From contig CAWKNP010000001.1 in NCBI GenBank assembly GCA_963851105.1, forward strand, positions 1 to 64,000: DNA of 64,000 bases. Direction: 5' to 3'. The stretch's first letter is position 1. Every line of letters begins with the position of its first letter. Positions 34,973 through 43,672 of the stretch are shown here, piece after piece. A program made the position numbers and the translations under genes. This DNA is from DATARN01 sp963851105. Its GTDB lineage: Bacteria; Actinomycetota; Acidimicrobiia; Acidimicrobiales; Palsa-688. The notes under the pieces were generated by a model. The model ran no database searches and was not told the DNA's origin. It saw only the letters and a program-made list of their open reading frames with translations.

Positions 34973-35016
34973 GGCAGAGGCGATGAGGCACCCGCCGATG
35001 AGGCAGAGGCGATGAG
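34967..35016 (+). repeat. 21-bp direct repeat at the mreD-mrdA junction
   Basis: CGATGAGGCAGAGGCGATGAG occurs at 34967-34987 and 34996-35016, 29 bp apart. The mreD stop is in the first copy and the mrdA start codon (35012) at the end of the second, so the duplication has doubled the ribosome-binding region (AGAGG) between the two genes. Confidence 0.85.
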
Positions 35017-36967
35017 CACCCAGCCGGATCTGCCGTCGGCCCAGATGCGGCTCACCGTGTTGGCGGTGGTCATCGTGTGCCTGTTCGCGGCGCTTTTCGC
35101 CCGGCTGTGGTTCCTCCAGGTCATCAACGAGCCCAAGGCGCAAGCCGCCGCCCAGGGCAACTCGGTCCGCCTCGTCTATACGCCGGCGCCGCGGGGCCGC
35201 ATCCTCGACCGCAACGGGACGGTACTGGTCGACAACATGGTTTCGGAGGTGGTCACGATCAGCCGGGTCACCGCCAAGGCGGAGCCCGATGTCGTCTCTC
35301 GCCTGTCGCTGCTCCTCGGCGCCTCTAACGACGAACTGTTGCAGCGGCTCAACGACGCCCGCTATAGCCCCTACGTCCCGGTGCCCTTGGCGGTCGACGT
35401 GAAGGCGCCGGTCGTCATCTACCTCCGGGAGCACCAGTTGGAGTTCCCCGGCGTCACCGTCGAGGCGGTGGCCGAGCGCTTCTACCCCTACGGCTCGCTG
35501 GCTGCCAACGTCCTCGGCTACGTCAGCCAGATCAGCGGCCAGGAGCTGACGCCGGCCCGTAAGCGCCAGGGCTACCAGGCCGACGACCAGATCGGTAAGG
35601 CCGGCGTCGAGGCGGCGTACGAGGACGCCCTGCGGGGTCGCCCCGGGTTGACCAAGCTGCAGGTCGATTCCAAGGGCCGGGTGCTCGGGGTGTTGGCGTC
35701 GCAGCCTTCCGTCCAGGGCCACGACGTGTGGCTATCCCTCGACCTGAACGTCCAGAAGCTCGCCGAGGAGTCACTGGCGCAGGGCCTGGCCGCGGCCCGC
35801 CTCAACAGCGACCGGGGTGCGGGTGGGCCCGGCAAGCCGTTCGCGGCGCCCGGTGGGGCGGTGGTGGTGCTCAACCCCCAGAACGGAGCGGTACTGGCGC
35901 TGGCCAGCAACCCGACCTACAACCCCCAGGACTTCACCGGTGGGATCAGCCGGGCCAAGTTCGCCCAGTACGTCAACGATCCCGCCCACCCGTTGAACGA
36001 CCGCACCATCCAGGGCCTCTACGCGCCGGGATCCACCTTCAAGCTGGCGACGGCGATCGCGGGCCTGGAGGGGGGCATCGTAAGCCCGGCCCAGTACTTC
36101 AACGACCGCGGCTTCCTGCAGGTCGGCAAGTTGACGTGCAACGCCAGATTCCAGGTCGCGGGCTGCTTCAACAACGACAACCACCAGTCCTTCGGGCAGG
36201 TCAACCTGACCCGGGCCATCACCGTTTCGAGCGACGCGTACTTCTACCAGATCGGCGCCACCTTCTGGAACGACCGGTCCAAATACGGGGTGGACGGCCT
36301 GCAGAACGTGGCTCGCCAGCTCGGCTTCGGCAGCCCGAGCGGCATCCCGCTGCCCAACGAGGCATCGGGGCGGATCCCCGATGAGGCGAGCAGGGCGAAG
36401 GAGCACGCCCAATACCCCAAGATCTTCACCGAAGGCAACTGGTTCACCGGCGACAACGTCAACACGGCGATCGGGCAGGGGGAAGTGGCGGTCACACCCC
36501 TGCAGTTAGCTAATGCCTATGCCACCTTCGCCAACGGCGGGACCCTCTGGACGCCACAGGTCGCGATCAAGATCACCGACCAGCAGGGGAAGCTGTTCCA
36601 GCAGATCGCCACGATCAGCAAGGGCCACGTCGCCATGCAGCCGGAATGGCGCGACGCGGTGCTGGCCGGCCTCCAGGGCGTCGTGGGCAGCGGCGAAGGC
36701 ACGGCGCACGTCGCCTTCTCGGGGTTCCCCCTCAACCAGTACCCCGTGGCCGGCAAGACGGGCACGGCACAGGTCCAGGGCAAGGACCCGACCTCGGTCT
36801 TCTCCTCCTTCGCCCCGGCCAACAATCCCCAGTTCGTGGTCACCGCGGTGATGGAGGAGTCGGGCTATGGCGCCGACGCCGCCGCCCCCGTCGTCCGCCG
36901 AATCTATGACGGGCTGTTCAACCTCACTCCCGGGCAAGTTGTCATCGGCCTGGGCGGAAAGGACTAA
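35012..36967 (+). CDS. mrdA: Penicillin-binding protein 2 (elongasome transpeptidase)
   Basis: 651 aa. An N-terminal membrane helix (LTVLAVVIVCLFAALFARLWFLQV) is followed by the pedestal (APRGRILDRNGTVLVDN) and the transpeptidase domain. Its active-site motifs are SxxK (APGSTFKLA), SxN (TVSSDAYFY region) and KTG (VAGKTGTAQV). It cross-links peptidoglycan during cell elongation, working with RodA from the next gene (12 bp away). Start at ATG 35012 after a duplicated AGAGGCG. Confidence 0.95.
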   Translation: MSTQPDLPSAQMRLTVLAVVIVCLFAALFARLWFLQVINEPKAQAAAQGNSVRLVYTPAPRGRILDRNGTVLVDNMVSEVVTISRVTAKAEPDVVSRLSLLLGASNDELLQRLNDARYSPYVPVPLAVDVKAPVVIYLREHQLEFPGVTVEAVAERFYPYGSLAANVLGYVSQISGQELTPARKRQGYQADDQIGKAGVEAAYEDALRGRPGLTKLQVDSKGRVLGVLASQPSVQGHDVWLSLDLNVQKLAEESLAQGLAAARLNSDRGAGGPGKPFAAPGGAVVVLNPQNGAVLALASNPTYNPQDFTGGISRAKFAQYVNDPAHPLNDRTIQGLYAPGSTFKLATAIAGLEGGIVSPAQYFNDRGFLQVGKLTCNARFQVAGCFNNDNHQSFGQVNLTRAITVSSDAYFYQIGATFWNDRSKYGVDGLQNVARQLGFGSPSGIPLPNEASGRIPDEASRAKEHAQYPKIFTEGNWFTGDNVNTAIGQGEVAVTPLQLANAYATFANGGTLWTPQVAIKITDQQGKLFQQIATISKGHVAMQPEWRDAVLAGLQGVVGSGEGTAHVAFSGFPLNQYPVAGKTGTAQVQGKDPTSVFSSFAPANNPQFVVTAVMEESGYGADAAAPVVRRIYDGLFNLTPGQVVIGLGGKD

Positions 36968-36979
36968 AGACCGCATCCC

Positions 36980-38137
36980 ATGGCACTTTCGATACCCCGG
37001 CGCACTGCCGGCATCTCCGGATCGTCGCGACGGGCCCCCGCCGCGGCCTGGCGCCACGTCGACGCCGGGCTGGCGGTGGCCACCATCGGCATCGCCTGCT
37101 TCGGACTGCTGATGATCTACAGCGCCACCCGGGACAAGCTCATTGCCCAAGGCTTGGACCCGGCGTACTACTTGAAGCGCCAGGCGGCGTTCGTCGTGGT
37201 GGGCATCGTCGTCATGGCCCTGGCCGCGTCGATCGACTACCGGCGCCTGCGGGACTTCGCGCCCATCTTCTACGGAGGTACGGTCCTCGCCCTGCTCCTG
37301 ATCATGTCGCCGCTCGGCAAGAAGAGCAAAGGGGCACAGGCGTGGTTCCAGATCGGGTCCTACCAGCTCGAGCCGTCGGAGTTCGCCAAGATCGCCATGA
37401 TCGTCGCCCTGGCCGGGATCTGCGCCAACTACAAGGGCCGGTTGGGCGGCAAGGAGTTGGTGACCGTCCTCGGCCTGGCCGCGGTGCCCTTCGCCCTCAT
37501 CTACAAGCAACCCGACCTCGGGACCGCTCTGGTCTTCGGCGCCATCCTGCTCGGCGTCCTGCTCGTGGGCGGCGTTCGCTCTCGCCATCTGGCCGTGCTG
37601 GCCGTCATCGGGATTCTCGGCGTCACCGCGGTTCTGCACTTCGGGGCCTTGCACCAGTACCAGCGCGACCGCCTGACGGCGTTCCTCGACTCGAGCAGCA
37701 ACGTGACGGCGACCTACAACCTCAACCAATCCAAGATCACCATCGGCTCCGGGGGCCTGTCGGGCAAGGGTCTGTTCAAGGGCACCCAGACCAATCTCTC
37801 CTACGTCCCCGAGCAGCAGACCGACTTCATCTTCACCGCGGTGGGCGAGCAGTTGGGCCTGGTGGGCTCGTTTCTGTTGCTCAGCCTGTTCGTACTGATC
37901 GTGTGGCGGACCTGGCGGGCGGCAACCTCGGCGCGCGATTCCACCGGCACCTTGATCTGTGTCGGCGTGCTGGCCATGCTGGTCTTCCAGATCTTCGAGA
38001 ACGTCGGGATGACCATGGGCATCATGCCCATCGCGGGCATCCCGCTGCCGTTCATGAGCTACGGGGGGTCGGCGATCGTCTGCTCGTTCGCGGCTATCGG
38101 CCTGGTCCTCAACGTGCAGATGCGGCGCTACAGCTGA
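36980..38137 (+). CDS. rodA: Peptidoglycan glycosyltransferase RodA
   Basis: 385 aa, SEDS family, about ten membrane helices. Signatures include AQAWFQIGSYQLEPSEFAKIAMI, YKQPDLGTALVF (with the catalytic Asp), LSYVPEQQTDFIFTAVGEQLGL and the C-terminal PIAGIPLPFMSYGGSAIV. It polymerises glycan strands with PBP2, encoded just upstream. The N-terminus has a basic stretch before the first helix. Confidence 0.96.
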   Translation: MALSIPRRTAGISGSSRRAPAAAWRHVDAGLAVATIGIACFGLLMIYSATRDKLIAQGLDPAYYLKRQAAFVVVGIVVMALAASIDYRRLRDFAPIFYGGTVLALLLIMSPLGKKSKGAQAWFQIGSYQLEPSEFAKIAMIVALAGICANYKGRLGGKELVTVLGLAAVPFALIYKQPDLGTALVFGAILLGVLLVGGVRSRHLAVLAVIGILGVTAVLHFGALHQYQRDRLTAFLDSSSNVTATYNLNQSKITIGSGGLSGKGLFKGTQTNLSYVPEQQTDFIFTAVGEQLGLVGSFLLLSLFVLIVWRTWRAATSARDSTGTLICVGVLAMLVFQIFENVGMTMGIMPIAGIPLPFMSYGGSAIVCSFAAIGLVLNVQMRRYS

Positions 38138-38170
38138 CGGCCGCCCCGGGGTCAGCCACCGGCGGCCCGC

Positions 38171-38176
38171 TACACT
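38171..38176 (+). promoter_or_regulatory. Candidate -10 element (TACACT)
   Basis: TACACT lies 10 bp before ATG 38187 in the short gap after rodA, suggesting an internal promoter for the radical-SAM/rne cluster with a very short leader. Confidence 0.35.
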
Positions 38177-38186
38177 GGCGCGGGAG

Positions 38187-40157
38187 ATGACAAGTCTCTG
38201 GCCTCGTATCGAGCCGCTCCTCGCGCACGTACAGAAGCCGGCTCGCTACATCGGCTGTGAAGACGGGATGGTGGTGCCGGACCCTTCGACGCGCCCGGGA
38301 CGGGTCGACTGGCTGCTCATCTATCCCGACACCTACGAGATCGGGCTGCCCAACCAGGGCCTCCAGATCCTCTACGAGCTGCTCAACGAGAACCCGGCCA
38401 GCGCGGCTGAACGCTCCTACGCCCCGTGGAGCGACATGGAGCAGGCCATGCGGCGTCGCGGCGTGCCGCTGTTCTCCGTCGACAGCCACCGCCCGGCCGC
38501 CGAGTTCGACCTGCTGGCGTTCAACATCTCCGCCGAGCTCGTCTACACCAACGTCGTCAACTGCATCGACCTGGCCGGGGTACCCGTGCGCGCCCGCGAG
38601 CGCGACGAGTCGCACCCGCTGGTCGCGGCCGGCGGCCACTGCACCTTCAACCCCGAGCCCCTCGCCGACTTCGTCGACCTGTTCGTGATCGGCGACGGCG
38701 AGGAGGCGGTCGGCGACGTCTCCGCGGTCATCTCCGAGTGGAAGCGCTCCACCCGCCCCCCCGGGTCCCGTCACCAGTTGCTGCGCCGCTTGGCCGCAGT
38801 GCCCGGCGTCTACGTGCCCTCGATGTACGAAGTGGCCTACGACGGGCAACGGTTGCGGGCCATCACACCCCTTTTTCCCGACATCCCGGCAATAGTCCAC
38901 AAGCGCACCATCGCCGACCTGGGAGCGTGGCCGTACCCCAAGAACCAGCTGGTGCCGCTCACCGAAGTCGTCCACGACCGGCTCAATGTCGAGATCTTCC
39001 GGGGCTGCACCCGGGGCTGCCGCTTCTGCCAGGCGGGCATGATCACCCGGCCGGTGCGGGAACGGCCGGCGGCCCAGGTCAGCCGCATGGTCCGTGACGG
39101 GCTGCGCCGGACCGGCTACGACGAGGTCAGCCTGACGTCACTGTCGAGCGCTGACTATTCCGGGATCCAAGAAACCGTCGCCGGGATCGTCGGCGATGCG
39201 ATGTGCACGGGCCAGGCGCCCGTTTCGGTCAGCTTGCCGAGCTTGAGGGTCGACGCCTTCACCGTCGGCATCGCCAACGAGCTGCAGAAGGCCCGGCGCA
39301 CCGGCCTCACGTTCGCCCCCGAGGCCGGGTCGTGGCGGATGCGCCAGGTCATCAACAAGTTGATCACCGAAGAGGATCTGTACGGCGCCGTCGACTCGGC
39401 CTTCTCCCAGGGTTGGCGGCGGGTCAAGCTGTATTTCCTGATCGGGCTGCCCACCGAGACCGACCCCGACACGCTCGGCATCGCGGAGCTGGCCCGGAAC
39501 TGCGTGGCAATCGGGCGCAAGCACACCAAAGGCGTGTCGGTGACGGCGTCGGTGGGAGGTTTCGTTCCCAAGCCGCAGACGCCGTTCCAGTGGTTCGGGC
39601 AGGTCGGGGTGGCCGAGCTGCAGCGCCGCGTCAACATGCTGCGAGACGCCACCAGGCTGGAAAAAGGGGTGACGATGCGCTGGCACGATCCCCGGGCCAC
39701 CCTCGCCGAGGGCATCGCCAGCCGGGGGGATCGGCGCATCGGCGCCGTCATCGAAGACGTCTGGCGCGCCGGGGGGACCTTCCAGGAATGGTCGGAGCAT
39801 TTCGACCTCACCCTCTGGGAGGCGGCGATGGCGCGCCAGGGGTTGTCCATCGAGTGGTACGTGGAGCGCCATCGCGAGTCCGACGAGATCCTGCCGTGGG
39901 ATCACATCTCGGCCGGGCTGCACCGGGACTTCCTGTGGCAGGACTGGCGGGAGGCGCTGGCCTCCCACGGCCTGCCCGACTGCCGCTGGACCCCGTGCTA
40001 CGACTGCGGGGCGTGCACCGAGTACGGCATCGAGCACGTGGTCGCGTCGCCCGTCGCCCCCGCCGGCGGCAGCCAGGGGACCGGCCAGGATCTGGCCGCG
40101 GGCGGCTACGTGCCCGTCACCCTGCTGCCGGCGCGCAGCGGATCGGCGGCGCGGTGA
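38187..40157 (+). CDS. TIGR03960-type B12-binding radical SAM protein
   Basis: 656 aa. The N-terminal part (about 30-200) is B12-binding-like (DTYEIGLPNQGLQILYELLNE, LLAFNISAELVYTNVVNCIDLAG, VIGDGEEAVGDV). The radical SAM domain carries the 4Fe-4S motif FRGCTRGCRFCQAGM near residues 270-283, followed by EVSLTSLSSADYSGI and FAPEAGSWRMRQVINK. The C-terminal CYDCGACTEYGI adds a cysteine cluster. In actinobacteria this gene precedes a TIGR03936 partner and rne, as here; its reaction is not established, although RNA modification has been proposed. Confidence 0.92.
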   Translation: MTSLWPRIEPLLAHVQKPARYIGCEDGMVVPDPSTRPGRVDWLLIYPDTYEIGLPNQGLQILYELLNENPASAAERSYAPWSDMEQAMRRRGVPLFSVDSHRPAAEFDLLAFNISAELVYTNVVNCIDLAGVPVRARERDESHPLVAAGGHCTFNPEPLADFVDLFVIGDGEEAVGDVSAVISEWKRSTRPPGSRHQLLRRLAAVPGVYVPSMYEVAYDGQRLRAITPLFPDIPAIVHKRTIADLGAWPYPKNQLVPLTEVVHDRLNVEIFRGCTRGCRFCQAGMITRPVRERPAAQVSRMVRDGLRRTGYDEVSLTSLSSADYSGIQETVAGIVGDAMCTGQAPVSVSLPSLRVDAFTVGIANELQKARRTGLTFAPEAGSWRMRQVINKLITEEDLYGAVDSAFSQGWRRVKLYFLIGLPTETDPDTLGIAELARNCVAIGRKHTKGVSVTASVGGFVPKPQTPFQWFGQVGVAELQRRVNMLRDATRLEKGVTMRWHDPRATLAEGIASRGDRRIGAVIEDVWRAGGTFQEWSEHFDLTLWEAAMARQGLSIEWYVERHRESDEILPWDHISAGLHRDFLWQDWREALASHGLPDCRWTPCYDCGACTEYGIEHVVASPVAPAGGSQGTGQDLAAGGYVPVTLLPARSGSAAR

Positions 40158-40909
40158 CCCGGCTGCGGATCCGTTTCGTCAAGCTGGGCAAGATCCGCTG
40201 GACCAGCCATCGCGACACCGCCCGCATGTGGGAGCGGGCCTTCCGCCGGGCCAACCTTCCGCTCGCCTATTCGAACGGATTCTCGCCCCGGCCCAAGGTC
40301 AGCTTTGGGCTGGCGCTTTCCACCGGCTACGAATCTATGGCCGAGTACCTCGACATCGAACTGGCTGACTTCCCGCCCTCGCCCGACGGCGGCGAAGCGG
40401 CTCTCGATCTCGAAGCATTGACCGCCACCTTGTCCGCCGCGCTGCCCGAGGGCCTCGACGTCCTTGCCATCGCAGCGGCCAACGACCGGTCGCAGTCCCT
40501 GCAGGAAGAGGTCACCGTCTGTACCTGGCGGCTGGCCGTGACATCTGCCGACCCGGACACGCCCGTGCCCGACGTCGGCGCTCGTGTGAGCCAGTTGCTG
40601 GCCGCGGACTCGGTCGTGATCACCCGCACCCGGAAAGGCCGTGAGGTGACCGAGGATATCCGGCCCGCCATTTTGGCCATCCGCCCCGTTGGAAACGACA
40701 ACGAGGGCGTGTGGCTCGAGTGCGACCTGGCGACGCAGCCCCGCAGCCTCCGGCCGACCGAACTGGTCGCTGCGCTCGGCACTGACGTCGAAGAGCGCTT
40801 CGTGCGCCGCATTCAACAATGGATTGAGCGCGACGGCGCGCGGTGGGAGCCCTTGGCGGCCCCGCTCGCAGCGCCGGACGCGCCGCACGCTTTGGAGCGT
40901 GCGTCATGA
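40154..40909 (+). CDS. TIGR03936/DUF2344 radical SAM-associated protein
   Basis: 251 aa from GTG 40154, overlapping the previous stop (GTGA). The family opening is clear: LRIRFVKLGKIRWTSHRDTARMWERAFRRANLPLAYSNGFSPRPKVSFGLALSTG. It also occurs as a C-terminal domain fused to the TIGR03960 protein in some bacteria, so the two products act together. It lies 15 bp before rne. Confidence 0.9.
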   Translation: MTRLRIRFVKLGKIRWTSHRDTARMWERAFRRANLPLAYSNGFSPRPKVSFGLALSTGYESMAEYLDIELADFPPSPDGGEAALDLEALTATLSAALPEGLDVLAIAAANDRSQSLQEEVTVCTWRLAVTSADPDTPVPDVGARVSQLLAADSVVITRTRKGREVTEDIRPAILAIRPVGNDNEGVWLECDLATQPRSLRPTELVAALGTDVEERFVRRIQQWIERDGARWEPLAAPLAAPDAPHALERAS

Positions 40910-40924
40910 GAAGGGAACACCACC

Positions 40925-42994
40925 ATGTCCGACGCAGCACCCGATCGCCCGGCGAGCCCCGAGGGCCCGCCGCTGGCGGCGCCCCGCCCGGTATCGGAGG
41001 GGGCCCCGGCTGCCGACAATAGTTTTTCGTCCTCTGACCCTGGAGCGACCGGGATCGGCGCGCCCTCGCGCCGGCGCCGGCGGGGGAGCCGGGGTGGGCG
41101 CAACCGCACCCGCCCGAGCGTCGACAGCGGCGCGCTCGATGGCGGCGACGGCCCCCCGGCCGCGGTAGAAGCGGCCGACAAGCCGCTGGCGGGGCCCGCC
41201 AAGCCCAAGATCGGAGACAGCCGTCCCGCTCCATCGGCTGCGTCGTCGGCGGCGGGCGCGTCGGCGCGGGCGGCGCGAGGCGCGGCGCCCAAGGAGGCCG
41301 CCGGCGGTCGCCGCCCGGCCGGGGCTGGTTCCAACCCCTCTTCCGGTTCCGGGTCGGGCGGCGCCCGGACGGGGGAGGGAGGTGGCGGGAGCCGACGGCC
41401 GAACGGCAATGGCGGTGGCGGGGGTCGCTCCGAAGCCCGCGCTGCGGGTGGTGCCGGGACTGCGGGAGCATCGGGGCCATCAGCGCTGTCGAGGTCGCAG
41501 GAGTCGTCGGGCGCCGATGACCTCGTCAATGGACGACGGCGCCGGCGCCGAGGTGGGCGCGGTGTTGGCCGGGGCCCGGCCGGCGATGCGCTGACGACCT
41601 TCGCCGACGAGGAGATCGACGCCGAGACCCTCGAAAAGCGGCGAGGTCGGGAGCGCAAGGGCCGCCCTGTGGGCCGCTACCTGATGCTGGTCCACGTCCA
41701 GCCCAACGCCACCCAGATCGCGGTGCTGGAAGGGCGCTCGCTGATCGAGCACTACGTTTCGCGGCCGGCGGACGACGCCATCCAGATCGACGGCAACATC
41801 TACCTGGGCCGGGTCCAGAACGTCCTCCCCGGCATGGAGGCGGCGTTCGTCGACATCGGCACCCCGAAAAACGCCGTCCTGTACCGCGGCGATGTGCGCT
41901 ACGACCGTGAGGAGATCGAGGGCGACTCGGGGGGCAAGCCGGTGCGCGGTGGCGGCCGGGGCGGCGGTGACAAATCACGCGAGGCCCGCATCGAGCAGTT
42001 GTTGAAGGTCGGCCAGGTCATCGTGACCCAGGTGACCAAGAACCCGATCGGGACCAAGGGGGCCCGGCTCAGCCAGGAGGTCTCCCTTCCCGGCCGTTTC
42101 GTCGTGCTCATCCCCGGCAGCGACACCTACGGGATCTCGAAGCGCCTGGCCGACGACGAGCGCAAGCGGCTGCGCCGCATCCTCGACGACATTCGCCCCG
42201 ACGGCCACGGCCTGATCGTGCGCACCGCCGCCGAGGGCGCCTCCGCCGACGAGCTGCGCCGTGACGTGACCCGGCTGCTGCGCCAATGGGAGGACATCGA
42301 CGCCAAGGCCAAGCGGTCGAAGGCGCCCGCGCTCCTCTACCGGGAACCCGACATGGCGGTGCGGGTCATCCGGGAGGAGTTCAACAACGACTACCGGGGC
42401 GTGATCATCGACGATCGCGAGCTGTTCGAGGAAGTGCGCGACTACGTCGCCAGCATCAGCCCCGAACTGGCCGATCGGGTGGAGTACGCCGGCGACGGCG
42501 ACAGCCCGTTACCCATCTTCGAGCGCCACCACGTGCACGAGCAGGTCCACAAGGCCCTCGACCGCAAGGTGTGGCTGCCGTCGGGCGGCTCTCTGATCAT
42601 CGAGCGCACCGAAGCTCTTACCGTCATCGACGTCAACACCGGCAAGAACGTGGGCACCTCCAACCTCGAGGAGACCGTCTTCCGCAACAACCTCGAGGCC
42701 GCCGAGGAGATCGCCCGCCAGCTGCGGCTGCGCGACATCGGCGGCATCATCGTCATCGACTTCATCGACATGGAGATTGCGGCCAACCGGTCCGAGGTCG
42801 CCCGTTCGTTCCGCGACGCCCTGGCCCGGGACAAGACCCGCACCCAGGTCTTCGACATTTCCGAGCTGGGCCTCATCGAGATGACCCGCAAGCGCGTGTC
42901 GGAGGGCCTGGTCGAGTCGTTCTCCGAGACCTGCCCCACCTGCGGGGGCCGGGGCCTGCTGCTCGACGAGGAGCTCTTGTCGGCCGAGATCTGA
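40925..42994 (+). CDS. rne: Ribonuclease E/G family endoribonuclease
   Basis: 689 aa. Residues 1-245 form a low-complexity, Arg/Gly/Ser/Pro-rich N-terminal extension (RRRRGSRGGRNRTRPS, SGSGSGGARTGEGGGGSRRP). The catalytic core follows: S1 domain (GNIYLGRVQNVLPGMEAAFVDIG), 5'-sensor and DNase I-like domain with the metal-binding acidic residues in TVIDVNTGKNVG and IVIDFIDME, and the CPTCGGRG zinc-link. It matures rRNA and tRNA and turns over mRNA. There is no large C-terminal degradosome scaffold; as in other actinobacteria the disordered arm is at the N-terminus instead. rplU-rpmA follow. Confidence 0.94.
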   Translation: MSDAAPDRPASPEGPPLAAPRPVSEGAPAADNSFSSSDPGATGIGAPSRRRRRGSRGGRNRTRPSVDSGALDGGDGPPAAVEAADKPLAGPAKPKIGDSRPAPSAASSAAGASARAARGAAPKEAAGGRRPAGAGSNPSSGSGSGGARTGEGGGGSRRPNGNGGGGGRSEARAAGGAGTAGASGPSALSRSQESSGADDLVNGRRRRRRGGRGVGRGPAGDALTTFADEEIDAETLEKRRGRERKGRPVGRYLMLVHVQPNATQIAVLEGRSLIEHYVSRPADDAIQIDGNIYLGRVQNVLPGMEAAFVDIGTPKNAVLYRGDVRYDREEIEGDSGGKPVRGGGRGGGDKSREARIEQLLKVGQVIVTQVTKNPIGTKGARLSQEVSLPGRFVVLIPGSDTYGISKRLADDERKRLRRILDDIRPDGHGLIVRTAAEGASADELRRDVTRLLRQWEDIDAKAKRSKAPALLYREPDMAVRVIREEFNNDYRGVIIDDRELFEEVRDYVASISPELADRVEYAGDGDSPLPIFERHHVHEQVHKALDRKVWLPSGGSLIIERTEALTVIDVNTGKNVGTSNLEETVFRNNLEAAEEIARQLRLRDIGGIIVIDFIDMEIAANRSEVARSFRDALARDKTRTQVFDISELGLIEMTRKRVSEGLVESFSETCPTCGGRGLLLDEELLSAEI

Positions 42995-43029
42995 GCGGCG
43001 GGCCCACCGGGTCCCCGCGGGTCCTCTGG

Positions 43030-43035
43030 TAAGAT
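43030..43035 (+). promoter_or_regulatory. Candidate extended -10 element (TGG-TAAGAT) of rplU
   Basis: TAAGAT, preceded by TGG, lies 9 bp before the rplU GTG start; no Shine-Dalgarno sequence is present in the gap. A leaderless transcript is expected. Confidence 0.45.
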
Positions 43036-43044
43036 CGCGCCCTT

Positions 43045-43359
43045 GTGTATGCCGTCATAAAAACAGGTGGAAAACAGGAACGTGTCGTCGAGGGCCAGAC
43101 TCTGGCCGTCGAGCTGCTGGGTTCGGCGGAAGGATCGGAGGTCACCTTCGAGCCAGTGCTGCTCGTCGACGGTGACACCGTCCTGGCAGGAACCGGCGTC
43201 GCCGGAAGCGTGGTCGCGGCCCGGGTCGTCGGTGAGACCAAGGGACCCAAGATCCACGGTTTCACGTACAAGAACAAGTCCCGGGGCCGCAAGCAGTGGG
43301 GTCACCGGCAGCACTACACGACCATCGAGATCACTGGAATCAGCAAGGGCGAGGGTTAA
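43045..43359 (+). CDS. rplU: 50S ribosomal protein L21
   Basis: 104 aa from GTG 43045. It shows the family's YAVIKTGGKQERVVEGQTLAVELL start, the basic loop with KGPKIHGFTYKNKSRGRKQWGHRQHYT and the final IEITGI. It binds 23S rRNA in the large subunit. rpmA follows after 2 bp, as is nearly universal. Confidence 0.97.
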   Translation: MYAVIKTGGKQERVVEGQTLAVELLGSAEGSEVTFEPVLLVDGDTVLAGTGVAGSVVAARVVGETKGPKIHGFTYKNKSRGRKQWGHRQHYTTIEITGISKGEG

Positions 43360-43361
43360 GT

Positions 43362-43631
43362 ATGTCCAAGACAAAGGGTGGCGGCTCCACCCGTAACGGC
43401 CGCGACTCCAACGCCCAACGCCTCGGCGTCAAGGTCTTCGACGGCACCGCGGTGACTGCCGGGTCGATCATCGTGCGCCAGCGGGGCACCCACTTCCACC
43501 CGGGAGTCAACGTGGGCCGCGGGGGCGACGACACGTTGTTTGCCATGGCCGACGGCAAGGTCAAGTTCGGCAACCGCAAGGGCCGCAAGCTGGTCGACAT
43601 CATGACCGAGGACTCGCCCGCCCCCTCGTAG
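43362..43631 (+). CDS. rpmA: 50S ribosomal protein L27
   Basis: 89 aa from ATG 43362. The N-terminus SKTKGGGSTRNGRDSNAQRLGVKVFDG and IIVRQRGTHFHPGVNVGRGGDDTLFAMADG are diagnostic. L27 reaches the peptidyl-transferase centre. The C-terminus (DIMTEDSPAPS) is slightly longer than usual. Confidence 0.97.
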   Translation: MSKTKGGGSTRNGRDSNAQRLGVKVFDGTAVTAGSIIVRQRGTHFHPGVNVGRGGDDTLFAMADGKVKFGNRKGRKLVDIMTEDSPAPS

Positions 43632-43639
43632 CGGGCTCG

Positions 43640-43663
43640 GAGCTCGCCTCTTGGGCGGGGCTC
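43640..43663 (+). terminator. Hairpin terminator after rpmA
   Basis: GAGCTCGCC pairs with GGGCGGGGCTC (one bulged G) around a tctt loop, 9 bp after the rpmA stop and before a convergent gene. No T-run. Confidence 0.5.
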
Positions 43664-43672
43664 GGTGGAGGG

